Positions 9,238-17,666 are shown, numbered from the stretch's first letter. The stretch is DNA of 64,000 bases from Pedobacter sp. FW305-3-2-15-E-R2A2 (GCF_038446955.1 NZ_CP151803.1:6386001-6450000); one strand, 5' to 3'. The notes: generated by a model not told the origin, from the letters alone. A program made the numbers and translations.

Positions 9238-9268
9238 AAGAAATGCCCGACAAGTTATCATCGGGCAT
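9238..9268 (-). terminator. Putative msrB terminator
   Basis: An 8-bp inverted repeat (ATGCCCGA / TCGGGCAT) with a 10-base loop is followed on the minus strand by a T-rich stretch. It separates msrB from the RlpA-like gene. Confidence 0.55.
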
Positions 9269-9293
9269 CATAGCAATATCATTATAAAACAAA

Positions 9294-9773
9294 CTATTTC
9301 TTATCTGGCACAAAACTCATGGAGACCGAGTTCACACAGTTGCGTGTATTTTTAGCAGTGAAACCTTCTCCAATAAATACATGGCCCAGGTGAGCCTTAC
9401 AATTTGCACATACAATTTCCGTTCGCATGCCATCTGCATCAGCAATTCTTTCCACCGCACCTTTGATCTCATCGTCAAAACTTGGCCATCCGCATTCCGA
9501 CTCAAATTTCGACTCAGAACGGTACAATGGCGCATTACAACGTCTGCAGATATAGGTGCCCTTTTCCTTATTATTCAACAGCTTTCCTGTACCCGGATAT
9601 TCTGTACCCTTACGTACGATTACATCCTCTTCTTCTTTGGTTAACTTATTCCACTCCATATTCCTGGTTATTTTTTTTGAATCTTCTTTTTTTTGCTTCT
9701 GGGCGCAAGCCGTCAGGCTGGTTAAAATTAACAAACCTGCCAGTATAAATGTTTTGTTGATCAAGGTCTTCAT
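9294..9773 (-). CDS. msrB: Peptide-methionine (R)-S-oxide reductase, lipoprotein form
   Basis: From the ATG at 9773 the protein has 159 residues and begins with a lipoprotein signal (LILTSLTAC-AQ), so it is expected to be membrane-anchored outside the cytoplasm. The upstream in-frame ATG at 9797 would put eight charged residues before the signal and is less likely. Zinc-binding CRRC and CANC pairs, ECGWPSF, HLGHVF and the catalytic Cys in RNCVNSVSM identify an MsrB that repairs methionine-R-sulfoxide. It lies upstream of the RlpA-like gene on the same strand. Confidence 0.92.
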   Translation of the reverse strand: MKTLINKTFILAGLLILTSLTACAQKQKKEDSKKITRNMEWNKLTKEEEDVIVRKGTEYPGTGKLLNNKEKGTYICRRCNAPLYRSESKFESECGWPSFDDEIKGAVERIADADGMRTEIVCANCKAHLGHVFIGEGFTAKNTRNCVNSVSMSFVPDKK

Positions 9774-9860
9774 GTGTATCTCCTCTATTTTATACAATAT
9801 ACGGCTAAACTCTTTTTATAGTTTTAATGCTCTGCCATAATTTGGTCATCCTTATTCCAT

Positions 9861-9895
9861 AAAAAAAGCTCCGATGAAAATTCACCAGAGCTTTT
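9861..9895 (-). terminator. Terminator of sucD
   Basis: An 8-bp stem (AAAAGCTC / GAGCTTTT) closing a 16-base loop, followed by a T-run on the minus strand, 22 bases after the sucD stop. Confidence 0.75.
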
Positions 9896-9916
9896 GATTT
9901 ATACAAGAAGATCTTC

Positions 9917-10789
9917 TTATTTCTTCAACAGTTCAGCCATTGCATCACCGATTTCAGCAGGACTTTCTACTACACGGATACCGCATTCAGCCATAATTTT
10001 CATTTTTGCCGCAGCAGTATCATCAGCACCACCAACGATTGCACCTGCGTGGCCCATTCTACGTCCCGGAGGCGCAGTTTGTCCGGCGATGAATCCTACA
10101 ACTGGTTTAGTTCCATGTTCTTTGATCCAAAGCGCTGCTTCGGCTTCCATACCACCACCGATTTCACCGATCATGATGATGCCTTCAGTTTCAGGATCAT
10201 TCATCAACAATTCAACCGCTTCTTTAGTAGTTGTACCAATGATTGGGTCACCACCGATACCGATAGCTGTAGTAATTCCCAAACCTGCCTTAACTACCTG
10301 ATCAACTGCTTCATAAGTCAAAGTACCTGATTTAGAGACTACACCAACTGTACCTTTTTTGAAGATAAAACCTGGCATAATACCAATTTTAGCCTCATCA
10401 GCAGTGATGATACCCGGGCAGTTTGGACCGATTAAACGACAATCTCTGTCAGAAATATATTCTTTTACCTGAATCATATCCTTTGTAGGGATACCTTCAG
10501 TAATACAAACGATAACTTTAATTCCTGCCTCAGCAGCTTCCATAATGGCATCTGCAGCAAAAGCCGGAGGAACGAAAATGATAGATACATTGGCACCGGC
10601 TTTATCAACCGCATCTTTTACCGTATTAAATACGGGCCTGTCTAAATGAGTCTGGCCACCTTTGCCTGGCGTTACACCACCAACAACGTTAGTTCCGTAA
10701 TCTATCATTTGAGAGGCATGATAAGTACCCTCATTTCCAGTAAAACCCTGAACAATAACTTTTGAATCCTTATTTACTAAAACACTCAT
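9917..10789 (-). CDS. sucD: Succinate-CoA ligase, alpha subunit
   Basis: A 290-residue subunit that binds CoA and carries the phosphohistidine of the TCA-cycle enzyme forming succinate and a nucleoside triphosphate from succinyl-CoA. GFTGNEGTYHA and GGVTPGKGG near the N-terminus form the CoA site, GPNCPGII is conserved, and the active His lies in GRRMGHAGAIV. The beta subunit gene (sucC) is not next to it, so the two subunits are encoded apart. A full promoter and terminator show it is transcribed alone. Confidence 0.95.
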   Translation of the reverse strand: MSVLVNKDSKVIVQGFTGNEGTYHASQMIDYGTNVVGGVTPGKGGQTHLDRPVFNTVKDAVDKAGANVSIIFVPPAFAADAIMEAAEAGIKVIVCITEGIPTKDMIQVKEYISDRDCRLIGPNCPGIITADEAKIGIMPGFIFKKGTVGVVSKSGTLTYEAVDQVVKAGLGITTAIGIGGDPIIGTTTKEAVELLMNDPETEGIIMIGEIGGGMEAEAALWIKEHGTKPVVGFIAGQTAPPGRRMGHAGAIVGGADDTAAAKMKIMAECGIRVVESPAEIGDAMAELLKK

Positions 10790-10808
10790 GTATCTATTTT
10801 TTTTTGTG

Positions 10809-10840
10809 CAAATCTAAGCTAATTGAAATGGATTGTCAAA
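10809..10840 (-). promoter_or_regulatory. sucD promoter, Bacteroidota type
   Basis: On the minus strand TTTG (10837-10840) is followed after 20 bases by TAGATTTG (10809-10816), both perfect, and the ATG comes 19 bases later. This is the clearest promoter in the window. Confidence 0.8.
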
Positions 10841-10985
10841 TGCATTACCATTTTTATTACAATCGATTTTTTTTCTACAAAAAGAGCAATCCCTGCGGGT
10901 TCAGGCCTTAACGTTTGACATTTACTCAAATATTTTCGCCGGGAAATGCAAATACTTCTTTCTTTGTATAAAACAAATTCCCGCA

Positions 10986-11417
10986 ATGAAACCACTCAAA
11001 ATCTTTTTTAAAATTACCAAAACAGGAAACGGAAAATTTCTGGCCACTAAAAATGAAGTGAACAACCTGATTGTAGACCTGATCAACAGAAATCCCAGTC
11101 AGTCTTCCAGCGCGCTAAGGGAAATTGCCATTAAGGAACTCAACAGTAGTCCGCCAGCGCAACAGGTCTTGAAAACAAATGAAAACTTCTTTATTGATAG
11201 AGTTACAGATATTGAGGTTGTTATTACCTACTTACCACAGGAAAAAACACTTTCAGAACAATTTTATACCCAGTGGAGGTATGTGCAGATCTCCGCTCCT
11301 TATCGGTTAGTTCAATATCTGGATGAAACCCGGATTGTTGTATATAGTGAAAAAACAAAAGTATTACACACCATCAAATTAGATAAGACAGTTACTGTAA
11401 TTGTGGACGAGGTTTAA
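10986..11417 (+). CDS. Hypothetical protein
   Basis: The ATG at 10986 gives 143 residues starting MKPLKIFFKITKTGNGKF. The frame is open further upstream to 10833, but that part has atypical content and runs into the sucD promoter. The protein is soluble, with no signal or membrane segment, and has a helical middle and a beta-rich C-terminus. No family was recognised. It meets lanB tail to tail with a 4-base overlap, so it marks the left edge of the lanthipeptide region and may or may not belong to it. Confidence 0.6.
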   Translation: MKPLKIFFKITKTGNGKFLATKNEVNNLIVDLINRNPSQSSSALREIAIKELNSSPPAQQVLKTNENFFIDRVTDIEVVITYLPQEKTLSEQFYTQWRYVQISAPYRLVQYLDETRIVVYSEKTKVLHTIKLDKTVTVIVDEV

Positions 11418-14400
11418 GAATTCAAGCTCATGGCCTTCCTTTTATGAATCCCCCGCTCAGATAAATAATACTTTTTCATCAATGTATAAAGCGTCAGTTC
11501 ATGTAACCTTGGCTGGGAAAGAAAAAAGCGGTTCATATACATATGTATATAACTGGAAAGCAAATAAAAACCATCCGCATCGGCTAGAAGGCGTCCATCA
11601 AACAAAGCAAGTATCGCCTTAATCGCATCCTTCGTCCCCAACCTCCTTCTGGCAAATTCTGCAGTGGCTTCATCGATCTCATTTTCAATATCCTGCTCTG
11701 GATCCAGGAAGCTTCTGATGGACTTACTATGGTTTCTAAACTGGTCATTCAGCGCCACTGTTAATTTTTTATCCCCATTATGTTCCTTAAAAAATGCATC
11801 TGATATTTTTTCAAACACAGTGATTTTATCTTCCAATCCGAGTCCAAAGTCGTTCAATAGCTCATCTAGTCCTCTGGCCGCCAAAAGCCACCTGTACGAC
11901 TCACCGACATCCCCCTCGATCATATTTAAAATCTCGGTGATGGCCACACTATCATGATAAAACAAAGTTTCTGAATTTTCGATGTTAAGCGCTCCATACC
12001 GCTCCAATTCCCTCACATAGGTATCCAGCTGAATTTTATACAGTCCATCCTCTTCAAGGTCAGCTTTAAATAAACCATAGAATCCTGAAATCACCTGGCC
12101 GACCGCAGTTATTTTCCCCGAATTAATTCTTAGACGTAAACGGATATGATGGTTCGGATCGGTATAGCGGATGAAAAACCATTCTTTAATCAATTCCTGA
12201 TCAATCAGCGATTTGAGGTATGGTCGAATGGTTTCTACCAATACCTTTTCTGTGGTCTTAGTTCCGCCGTACAGCTTAAAATAAATCCACTCACTTCCAG
12301 GAATAAAAACCCGCTGGACTTCTGAATCCCTTGAAATAATTGGCTTAGGATATTTCAACAGGCCTTTCTTATTGGAAAGTGGCAATAGAATTTCATGTGC
12401 TACTCCTTCTTTCCCCTCTTTAATAAAACAGTCCTCCGCCCTTGCAAGAAATTCAGTGAGTCTAACCCCTCCTTTTTTATTCAGTTGCTGATAAACAAGA
12501 GTTCTTCCTAAATAATTATGGGTATCAATTAAAAGTTCATTATCATGCTCTGTAATACAAACATACCTTGGCACCTTCATTCGTTCTAAATGAGTACTTA
12601 CAGAGGTAATGTCTTCTTCTATTTTCCCTGTCAGATCATTGAAAGCAAACTTATTTATGGTCCAGGAAGCTTTTGAAAGGATAATATTTTTATAGACTAC
12701 CCGGGGAAGGAATGGGGAATCACTCAGGTTATCCCAATTCCAGTAGATGCTGTGACAAAGTCCTTCCTGCTGCAAGTCGCAGAGAAAACGGTAAACAGGC
12801 AAGCCATCCGTGTAATTATGTGCTGTTGATAACCTTGGGATAACAATTTTATTTAGCCTTACCGATCTTAACACCACCTTTCCTTCTTTTATGGAAACCA
12901 TGATGTCCTGAATTCTGATCTGGTCTTTCAGTGACTTAGACGACCTCCCCAGGAAAGGAATTTCATAATTCCGAAGGTCAGGTCTGATTAGGATATTTCC
13001 GATTCTTGATTCCGGCAAATGGACAATCTCTGCATAAACTTTACCATCATCATCCGCCTCGTCCTCAGAAAGCATTTCTACTATATTCTTATACAATACG
13101 GGATCTCCATGACAAAACCGGGATAATATATTGGCCGCTGATGGCCCGGAGCAGGTACCAAGGGAAAACTGATAATTACCGGCATCCAATTCCTTAGCAG
13201 AAGGAGCAACAATAGAACCAAAAGCGAATAAGCTGGCTGGGACCTGCTCCTCAAGTCCTTCTTTCGTCCCTAATTCTTCCAGGTCGGCAGCCGTAAGTTC
13301 ACCGATCCCTGTTCCACTTTCTACCGCTCTTTTAAAAACTTTATTCACCATGACAGTGGATGCAGACCAGGTGATCACTTTTGGCATTTTCTTTACACCC
13401 GGAACGATTCCTTCCAGTAATGGCAAATGATCCGATTTCCCTAAACTGCCATAGCCAATGCCAGATTCTCCATCCAGCACTTGCAACAAGGGGATTTCGC
13501 GATCCTCATATCTTTCATAAAATTTTTTTTTAAAATCATCCAGATCCTTTGCACTTGCCCTGGTAGACAAACAGTACAATTCAGAAAGTTGGGAAGTGAT
13601 TTGAGCTGCCGTTTCAGCGTTCAATTGATTTTTTTTATGTTCAAAGAACAGATCCGTTTGAATCAGGTCCTTTGACTGGCACGCACCAAAACAATCATTT
13701 ATAATCTTATGAACCTGCTCAAATGCACTTATCCCACCTTCATTCAACAGGGAGTTGATTTTCGTAATGTCTTCAATAACCTCAGGAGCAACCTTACCCC
13801 TAAGCTTGTCAGCGAGGGTATCCATATATATTTCTCCCGTAATCGTAGGCTCCAGTTCGCTGATCAGAATCTGGCTTTCGATCAGTTCATCAAGAAACGC
13901 TTCTGCCTCCTCTTTTTCCACTGTGGTTGCAGCAGCCATTAGTAACCCCAGAAGGTCCTCATAGCTCAACTCTTTATCCGCTGCCTGAATTAGTAAATCC
14001 AGGAATTCATTTTTTTTTACGGATGCCAGTGTATAATGCCTTCTTTTATGCGTTATCTTATATTCTATATAGCGATAAAATCCAGCAACAGCATATAAAC
14101 TCGTATTTACGCTGTACGCCAACTTTCTCTTCAGCTCAGGAATCAGTTGTAAATGGTTAACCAACTCATTTACATAATTCATGTCCAGTCGCGACTCCTT
14201 CCTATGCACAGCATCCGCATACGAAATATGAGTATGATCACCAATCACACCTGTCGAGCAGCCTGCAAATAAACCATAAGGTGTACAACGGGTACTCATT
14301 CTGGATAAATATTTGTAAAGCGTAAGGATTAACTTTGAGCCCGGTTTTGCTTCTCCATTGATCACTTTACAAAACTCATAATACAGTTCAGGAGAAGCTG

Positions 14401-14575
14401 TGTAAATCGCTTCCATCAACACCGAATCCTCTTTATATTTATCTAAGAGTGTTTGTTCAAACACTTCATTGTTACTATATACCAGCTCATTGATCTCAAA
14501 AAATGTATTGACAGATAGTAGTGGTCGTCTTAGGAGGTAATATTTCGCGTGCGCTAATGAAAGCATGCTTTTCAT
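11414..14575 (-). CDS. lanB: Lantibiotic dehydratase (LanB), full length
   Basis: A 1053-residue class I lanthipeptide dehydratase. The N-terminal glutamylation domain carries the family hallmark RMSTRCTPYGLFAGCSTG near residue 95. The C-terminal elimination domain (SpaB_C type) begins near residue 770 with SEWIYFKLYGG and includes FFIRYTDPNHHIRLRLRI and the closing SSYIHMYMNRFF. LanB dehydrates Ser and Thr of a precursor using glutamyl-tRNA. Both domains are in one chain and appear intact. It diverges from the kinase/regulator pair, and a candidate broken precursor gene lies 46 bases upstream on its strand. No cyclase gene is nearby. Confidence 0.9.
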   Translation of the reverse strand: MKSMLSLAHAKYYLLRRPLLSVNTFFEINELVYSNNEVFEQTLLDKYKEDSVLMEAIYTASPELYYEFCKVINGEAKPGSKLILTLYKYLSRMSTRCTPYGLFAGCSTGVIGDHTHISYADAVHRKESRLDMNYVNELVNHLQLIPELKRKLAYSVNTSLYAVAGFYRYIEYKITHKRRHYTLASVKKNEFLDLLIQAADKELSYEDLLGLLMAAATTVEKEEAEAFLDELIESQILISELEPTITGEIYMDTLADKLRGKVAPEVIEDITKINSLLNEGGISAFEQVHKIINDCFGACQSKDLIQTDLFFEHKKNQLNAETAAQITSQLSELYCLSTRASAKDLDDFKKKFYERYEDREIPLLQVLDGESGIGYGSLGKSDHLPLLEGIVPGVKKMPKVITWSASTVMVNKVFKRAVESGTGIGELTAADLEELGTKEGLEEQVPASLFAFGSIVAPSAKELDAGNYQFSLGTCSGPSAANILSRFCHGDPVLYKNIVEMLSEDEADDDGKVYAEIVHLPESRIGNILIRPDLRNYEIPFLGRSSKSLKDQIRIQDIMVSIKEGKVVLRSVRLNKIVIPRLSTAHNYTDGLPVYRFLCDLQQEGLCHSIYWNWDNLSDSPFLPRVVYKNIILSKASWTINKFAFNDLTGKIEEDITSVSTHLERMKVPRYVCITEHDNELLIDTHNYLGRTLVYQQLNKKGGVRLTEFLARAEDCFIKEGKEGVAHEILLPLSNKKGLLKYPKPIISRDSEVQRVFIPGSEWIYFKLYGGTKTTEKVLVETIRPYLKSLIDQELIKEWFFIRYTDPNHHIRLRLRINSGKITAVGQVISGFYGLFKADLEEDGLYKIQLDTYVRELERYGALNIENSETLFYHDSVAITEILNMIEGDVGESYRWLLAARGLDELLNDFGLGLEDKITVFEKISDAFFKEHNGDKKLTVALNDQFRNHSKSIRSFLDPEQDIENEIDEATAEFARRRLGTKDAIKAILALFDGRLLADADGFYLLSSYIHMYMNRFFLSQPRLHELTLYTLMKKYYLSERGIHKRKAMSLNS

Positions 14576-14621
14576 ACAAATAAAATTTTATGTCCTGTTA
14601 TTTTGTTAAAATACAAACAAT

Positions 14622-14793
14622 TCAGGACTTACATTGCGATACCTCGATTAAATTTATGTTAGAATTCCCCTTTGAAAAAACTGCATTTAACAAGCATGAT
14701 TTCGATTTTGAAGTTCCAATGTACGTCACACTTGTCTTTTGCAGCTCAGGGATGGTAGATGTCTTTTGTATATATTTTTGTTAATCTTTTCAT
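14622..14793 (-). pseudogene. Candidate second lanthipeptide precursor, frame broken by one base
   Basis: The minus-strand ATG at 14793 starts MKRLTKIYTK, close to MKKLNKTTK of the intact precursor at 17078, but the frame stops at 14746. If one A is removed from the five-A run (T-run 14775-14779 on the + strand), the frame continues to the stop at 14622, giving 56 residues. That frame carries ELQKTSVTYI, which matches NLKKATVSNL of the intact leader, then a tail with seven Ser, one Thr and two Cys. It lies 46 bases before lanB, and its start is 70 bases from a LytTR-type repeat pair (59 for the intact gene). It could be a pseudogene, a sequencing error or a programmed frameshift. Confidence 0.45.
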
Positions 14794-14862
14794 TCTCATT
14801 TCGAAACAAAGTAGCATCAAAAAAAAGTTAATGGGAAACTATTTAGATGAATGTCACCACTT

Positions 14863-14894
14863 TTTAGACGTTTATACAAATGGCGTCGACTAAA
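14863..14894 (-). promoter_or_regulatory. LytTR-type direct repeat pair facing lanB
   Basis: On the minus strand TTTAGTCGACG (14894 to 14884) and AAACGTCTAAA (14873 to 14863) begin exactly 21 bp apart. Both are variants of ATT(A/C)GTC(G/T)AAA. The next minus-strand sequence has TAACTTTT at 14830-14823 as a possible -7 box. Confidence 0.55.
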
Positions 14895-14927
14895 CAACTT
14901 CATGGATAATTCCAGCACATCCGCCTT

Positions 14928-14959
14928 ATTCGTCTAAGCAGATAGGATATTAGTCGAAA
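14928..14959 (+). promoter_or_regulatory. LytTR-type direct repeat pair facing the kinase gene
   Basis: ATTCGTCTAAG (14928) and ATTAGTCGAAA (14949) begin exactly 21 bp apart. TAAATATG at 14990, one mismatch from TAnnTTTG, is a possible -7 box. This suggests that the two-component genes are autoregulated. Confidence 0.6.
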
Positions 14960-15095
14960 AAACGGCCAATTCACCCGTTAACGAAGCCATAAATATGAGC
15001 AGTGGAATCCATTAAAAACTGTTGAATTTGGAATTGAATGGCTAAAAATTTACCTTAGAATGCAATTATATGCCTATATCGCCAAAATATTGTAG

Positions 15096-16202
15096 ATGTC
15101 AAGTATTGTTAATCAAACCACAGCCATTCTTCTTGGAACAAACAAAAACAAGATTGTCACTATTGCTACACATCTCATTTTTTGGATATGCATTTTCCAA
15201 TGGTTCCTCTTTCAGGCACGATGGGTATCGGGAGATCAGCATCCTGAGGCTGCCTATCTCATCGGACTTCACAAATACATAATCATTCTTTCCTGTTTTT
15301 ATAGCATTTCCTATGTTTTGGGCCGCAAAATATCCGACCTAAAAATTGGTATTTATATCCTGTTAATTTTGGTATTTACACTATTTCTGTACGGAACTAC
15401 GGTATATTTATTGTACAACTACATAAATCAGGACAAGACCTTGCCCGGTTACTATAGATTCTTTGTGAAAAACATTTCTCAATTTGGAATGTGGACTTTT
15501 GTCAAAGAAAATGAGATCCTTTATTTTCATTTCGAGCAGTTGGGGCTCGCCTTGTTTCCGCCGCTAACGATAAAGATTTTCAGGGTAGCTTTCCAATCGA
15601 AAATTGAAAAGCTAAAGCTTGAAAAAAACAATCTGGAACTGGAACTCAATTTTTTAAGGTCGCAGATCAATCCGCATTTTTTATTTAACACTCTGAATAG
15701 TGTTTATTCGCTCATAGAAGATAAGGATGAGGTTGCCGCCTCGATTGTTTTTTCTTTATCTAATATGATGCGTTACGCACTTTATGATTCCAATACCTCA
15801 GAAGTTGAAGTCAACAAAGAATTAAATTTCATAAAAAGTTATATCGACATCCAGAACATAAGACATAGCAAAAGGTTATCCATAGAGATGGATTTTACGA
15901 ATATGTACGACTTCAAAATCCCCCCTTTGCTGCTGATCAATTTTGTGGAAAATGCATTTAAACACGGAGTAGATAAGATTGCTAAAGATTCCTGGATCAG
16001 GATCAAGGCTTCAATTGACAATGGAAATGGATTCTGCTTCCAGATTAGTAACTTGAAACCGGCCAATGGCAGCCCCAAAAGTATTGGAGGAATCGGCTTT
16101 TCCAATACAAAAAGAAGACTAAATATTCTATACCCTCAACGTCACCTCCTGGAAGTCAAGGAAGATGAACTAACTTACAACCTCCTTTTAAAAATCTGGT
16201 AA
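15096..16202 (+). CDS. LytS-type membrane sensor histidine kinase
   Basis: A 368-residue kinase. The first 165 residues hold four probable membrane segments (about 20-40, 60-77, 84-107, 148-165). A HisKA_7TM-like/His_kinase domain follows with the phosphoacceptor His194 in SQINPHFLFNTLNS. The ATP-binding part has the N-box NFVENAFKHG and GGIGFSNTKRRL. It pairs with the LytTR regulator two bases downstream. In Gram-positive peptide systems such kinases sense secreted peptides; here the signal is unknown, but its position between lanB and the precursor suggests control of the lanthipeptide. Confidence 0.9.
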   Translation: MSSIVNQTTAILLGTNKNKIVTIATHLIFWICIFQWFLFQARWVSGDQHPEAAYLIGLHKYIIILSCFYSISYVLGRKISDLKIGIYILLILVFTLFLYGTTVYLLYNYINQDKTLPGYYRFFVKNISQFGMWTFVKENEILYFHFEQLGLALFPPLTIKIFRVAFQSKIEKLKLEKNNLELELNFLRSQINPHFLFNTLNSVYSLIEDKDEVAASIVFSLSNMMRYALYDSNTSEVEVNKELNFIKSYIDIQNIRHSKRLSIEMDFTNMYDFKIPPLLLINFVENAFKHGVDKIAKDSWIRIKASIDNGNGFCFQISNLKPANGSPKSIGGIGFSNTKRRLNILYPQRHLLEVKEDELTYNLLLKIW

Positions 16203-16204
16203 AA

Positions 16205-16978
16205 ATGGAAAACAGCATTTCGTGTATGATTATTGACGATGAACATCTGGGGCAAGAATTAATCGAAAAATACGTGAAACGTATTCCTTCATTAAATCTT
16301 TTAGCAAAATGCGAGAACGCCATTGAGGCACTGGAGCGGGTATCGACCTTACGGCCAAACCTGATCTTTCTGGATGTTAATATGCCCGAAATGACAGGTA
16401 TTGAGTTTATAAAAACCTTCAGCACCTATAAACCGATTATTGTATTGACTACGGCCTACCCTGAATATGCAATTGACGGGTATGATCTGGATGTACTGGA
16501 CTTTATTTTAAAACCCATTACTTTTGACCGCTTCGTTAAGGCCATTAACAAAGTTAGAGAAAAGCTGGCATATGGAAATTTCAGCACCCAATCCCAGATC
16601 CCCGAAATCCAGGTCAATGACCTGGAGAAAACAACCTCAAATGAAGCCCAGCTTAAAAACCGGCAGATTCTCTTTAAAGAAAACAAAAAATATGTGAATG
16701 TATCCATTGATGAGATTCACTTTGTGGAAGGCATGAAAGATTATTTAAAAATCCATACCACTTCCAAAATGCTCATCACTCATATGACCATGACCAGGAT
16801 TGAACAACTCCTTCCCAGCACTGAATTTCTGAGGGTAAACCGCTCCTTTATAGTAAGAAAACTTTCGGTAAAAGCCATCAAAGGAAACACCATAGAACTC
16901 ACCACAAACCGCGAAGTGCCAATCGGTACCCGCTATAAAGAAGTGATTAAAGAACTGCTGGACGGGGGAGCCCTTTAA
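16205..16978 (+). CDS. LytTR-family response regulator
   Basis: A 257-residue regulator. The receiver domain (1-120) has acidic residues Asp11-12, phosphoacceptor Asp57 in LIFLDVNMPEMTG and Lys103 in FILKPITF. The C-terminal LytTR DNA-binding domain starts near residue 150 (ILFKENKKYVNVSIDEI) and includes FLRVNRSFIV and GTRYKEVIKELL. It follows the kinase by two bases and is surely co-transcribed with it. Three pairs of direct repeats with 21-bp spacing in this locus are its likely binding sites. Confidence 0.92.
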   Translation: MENSISCMIIDDEHLGQELIEKYVKRIPSLNLLAKCENAIEALERVSTLRPNLIFLDVNMPEMTGIEFIKTFSTYKPIIVLTTAYPEYAIDGYDLDVLDFILKPITFDRFVKAINKVREKLAYGNFSTQSQIPEIQVNDLEKTTSNEAQLKNRQILFKENKKYVNVSIDEIHFVEGMKDYLKIHTTSKMLITHMTMTRIEQLLPSTEFLRVNRSFIVRKLSVKAIKGNTIELTTNREVPIGTRYKEVIKELLDGGAL

Positions 16979-16987
16979 CATCCGTCG

Positions 16988-17019
16988 ATTAGTCGAAAGA
17001 GGTTGTCAATTCGTCGAAA
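16988..17019 (+). promoter_or_regulatory. LytTR-type direct repeat pair upstream of the precursor
   Basis: ATTAGTCGAAA (16988) and ATTCGTCGAAA (17009) differ at one position and begin exactly 21 bp apart, the spacing typical of LytTR dimers. TTTATTTG at 17047 is a possible -7 box and the precursor ATG is at 17078. Confidence 0.7.
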
Positions 17020-17077
17020 TAAATCGCACTTTTACGTATCCTTTTGTTTATTTGGTTTCACCTTATTATAAAAAACC

Positions 17078-17227
17078 ATGAAAAAACTAAACAAAACTAC
17101 CAAAACTTTAAACCTAAAAAAAGCAACAGTTTCTAACCTGACTGCGCGTACAGTTAAAAATGAGGAAGCTTCATTCATAACCACTACCAGACTTTGCTGG
17201 GAAACGACTAGCGCAGTATCTCTCTAG
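17078..17227 (+). CDS. lanA: Class I lanthipeptide precursor peptide
   Basis: A 49-residue peptide. The leader is Lys/Asn-rich (MKKLNKTTKT) and holds LNLKKATVSNL, the L-x-L-x-K-x-T-[IV]-x-x-L pattern common in Bacteroidota class I lanthipeptide leaders. The tail SFITTTRLCWETTSAVSL has five Thr, three Ser and one Cys, the residues needed for dehydration and one ring. No Gly-Gly cleavage site is seen. It follows the two-component genes, has its own repeat pair upstream, and the lanB gene is in the same locus. Ring pattern and leader cleavage site cannot be told. Confidence 0.75.
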   Translation: MKKLNKTTKTLNLKKATVSNLTARTVKNEEASFITTTRLCWETTSAVSL

Positions 17228-17276
17228 GGTTCTCAGAAAACGCAAGAATTGACATTTATAAAAGCTGAAGTCATTA

Positions 17277-17666
17277 ATGGAAGGGACAAAATATTATACC
17301 TGCGGAATTATAGAGGACGAAGCGCTCGCTTATTCCCTATTGGAAAAATACATTCTAAGAATGGGCCTAATAGAAATTAAATGGTCTACGCCCTCTGTAG
17401 ATGATGTTTTAGCTGATGCTCATGAAAAAGTTGATATTGTTTTCCTCGATCTCATTAATAGTCCCTTATCCATTTACACAAAGATTGATCATGAGATCAA
17501 TCAATACGGTAATATCATCATTACTACTGCCCATAACGAAAAATATGTAAACACATTGGGGATTGACTACCTTCAATTGTTAAATAAGCCTTTCTCCTAT
17601 AAAATTTTCGAAGAAACCATTAATGAGGTTATGATCCAGCTTCAATCTGTGAGTAAGATCGCATAA
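17277..17666 (+). CDS. Stand-alone receiver-domain protein (REC only)
   Basis: A 129-residue protein covering just one response-regulator receiver domain: acidic Glu13-Asp14, phosphoacceptor Asp58 in DIVFLDL, Thr near 84 and Lys104 in LLNKPFS. No output domain follows. It begins 49 bases after the precursor stop. It could compete with the LytTR regulator for phosphate from the kinase, or be a truncated LytTR regulator that lost its DNA-binding half. Confidence 0.75.
   Translation: MEGTKYYTCGIIEDEALAYSLLEKYILRMGLIEIKWSTPSVDDVLADAHEKVDIVFLDLINSPLSIYTKIDHEINQYGNIIITTAHNEKYVNTLGIDYLQLLNKPFSYKIFEETINEVMIQLQSVSKIA

Noticed and set aside
14590..14784. A 64-residue + strand frame in the lanB-kinase gap
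   Set aside because: It has no ribosome-binding site or family resemblance and is the complement of the candidate second precursor.
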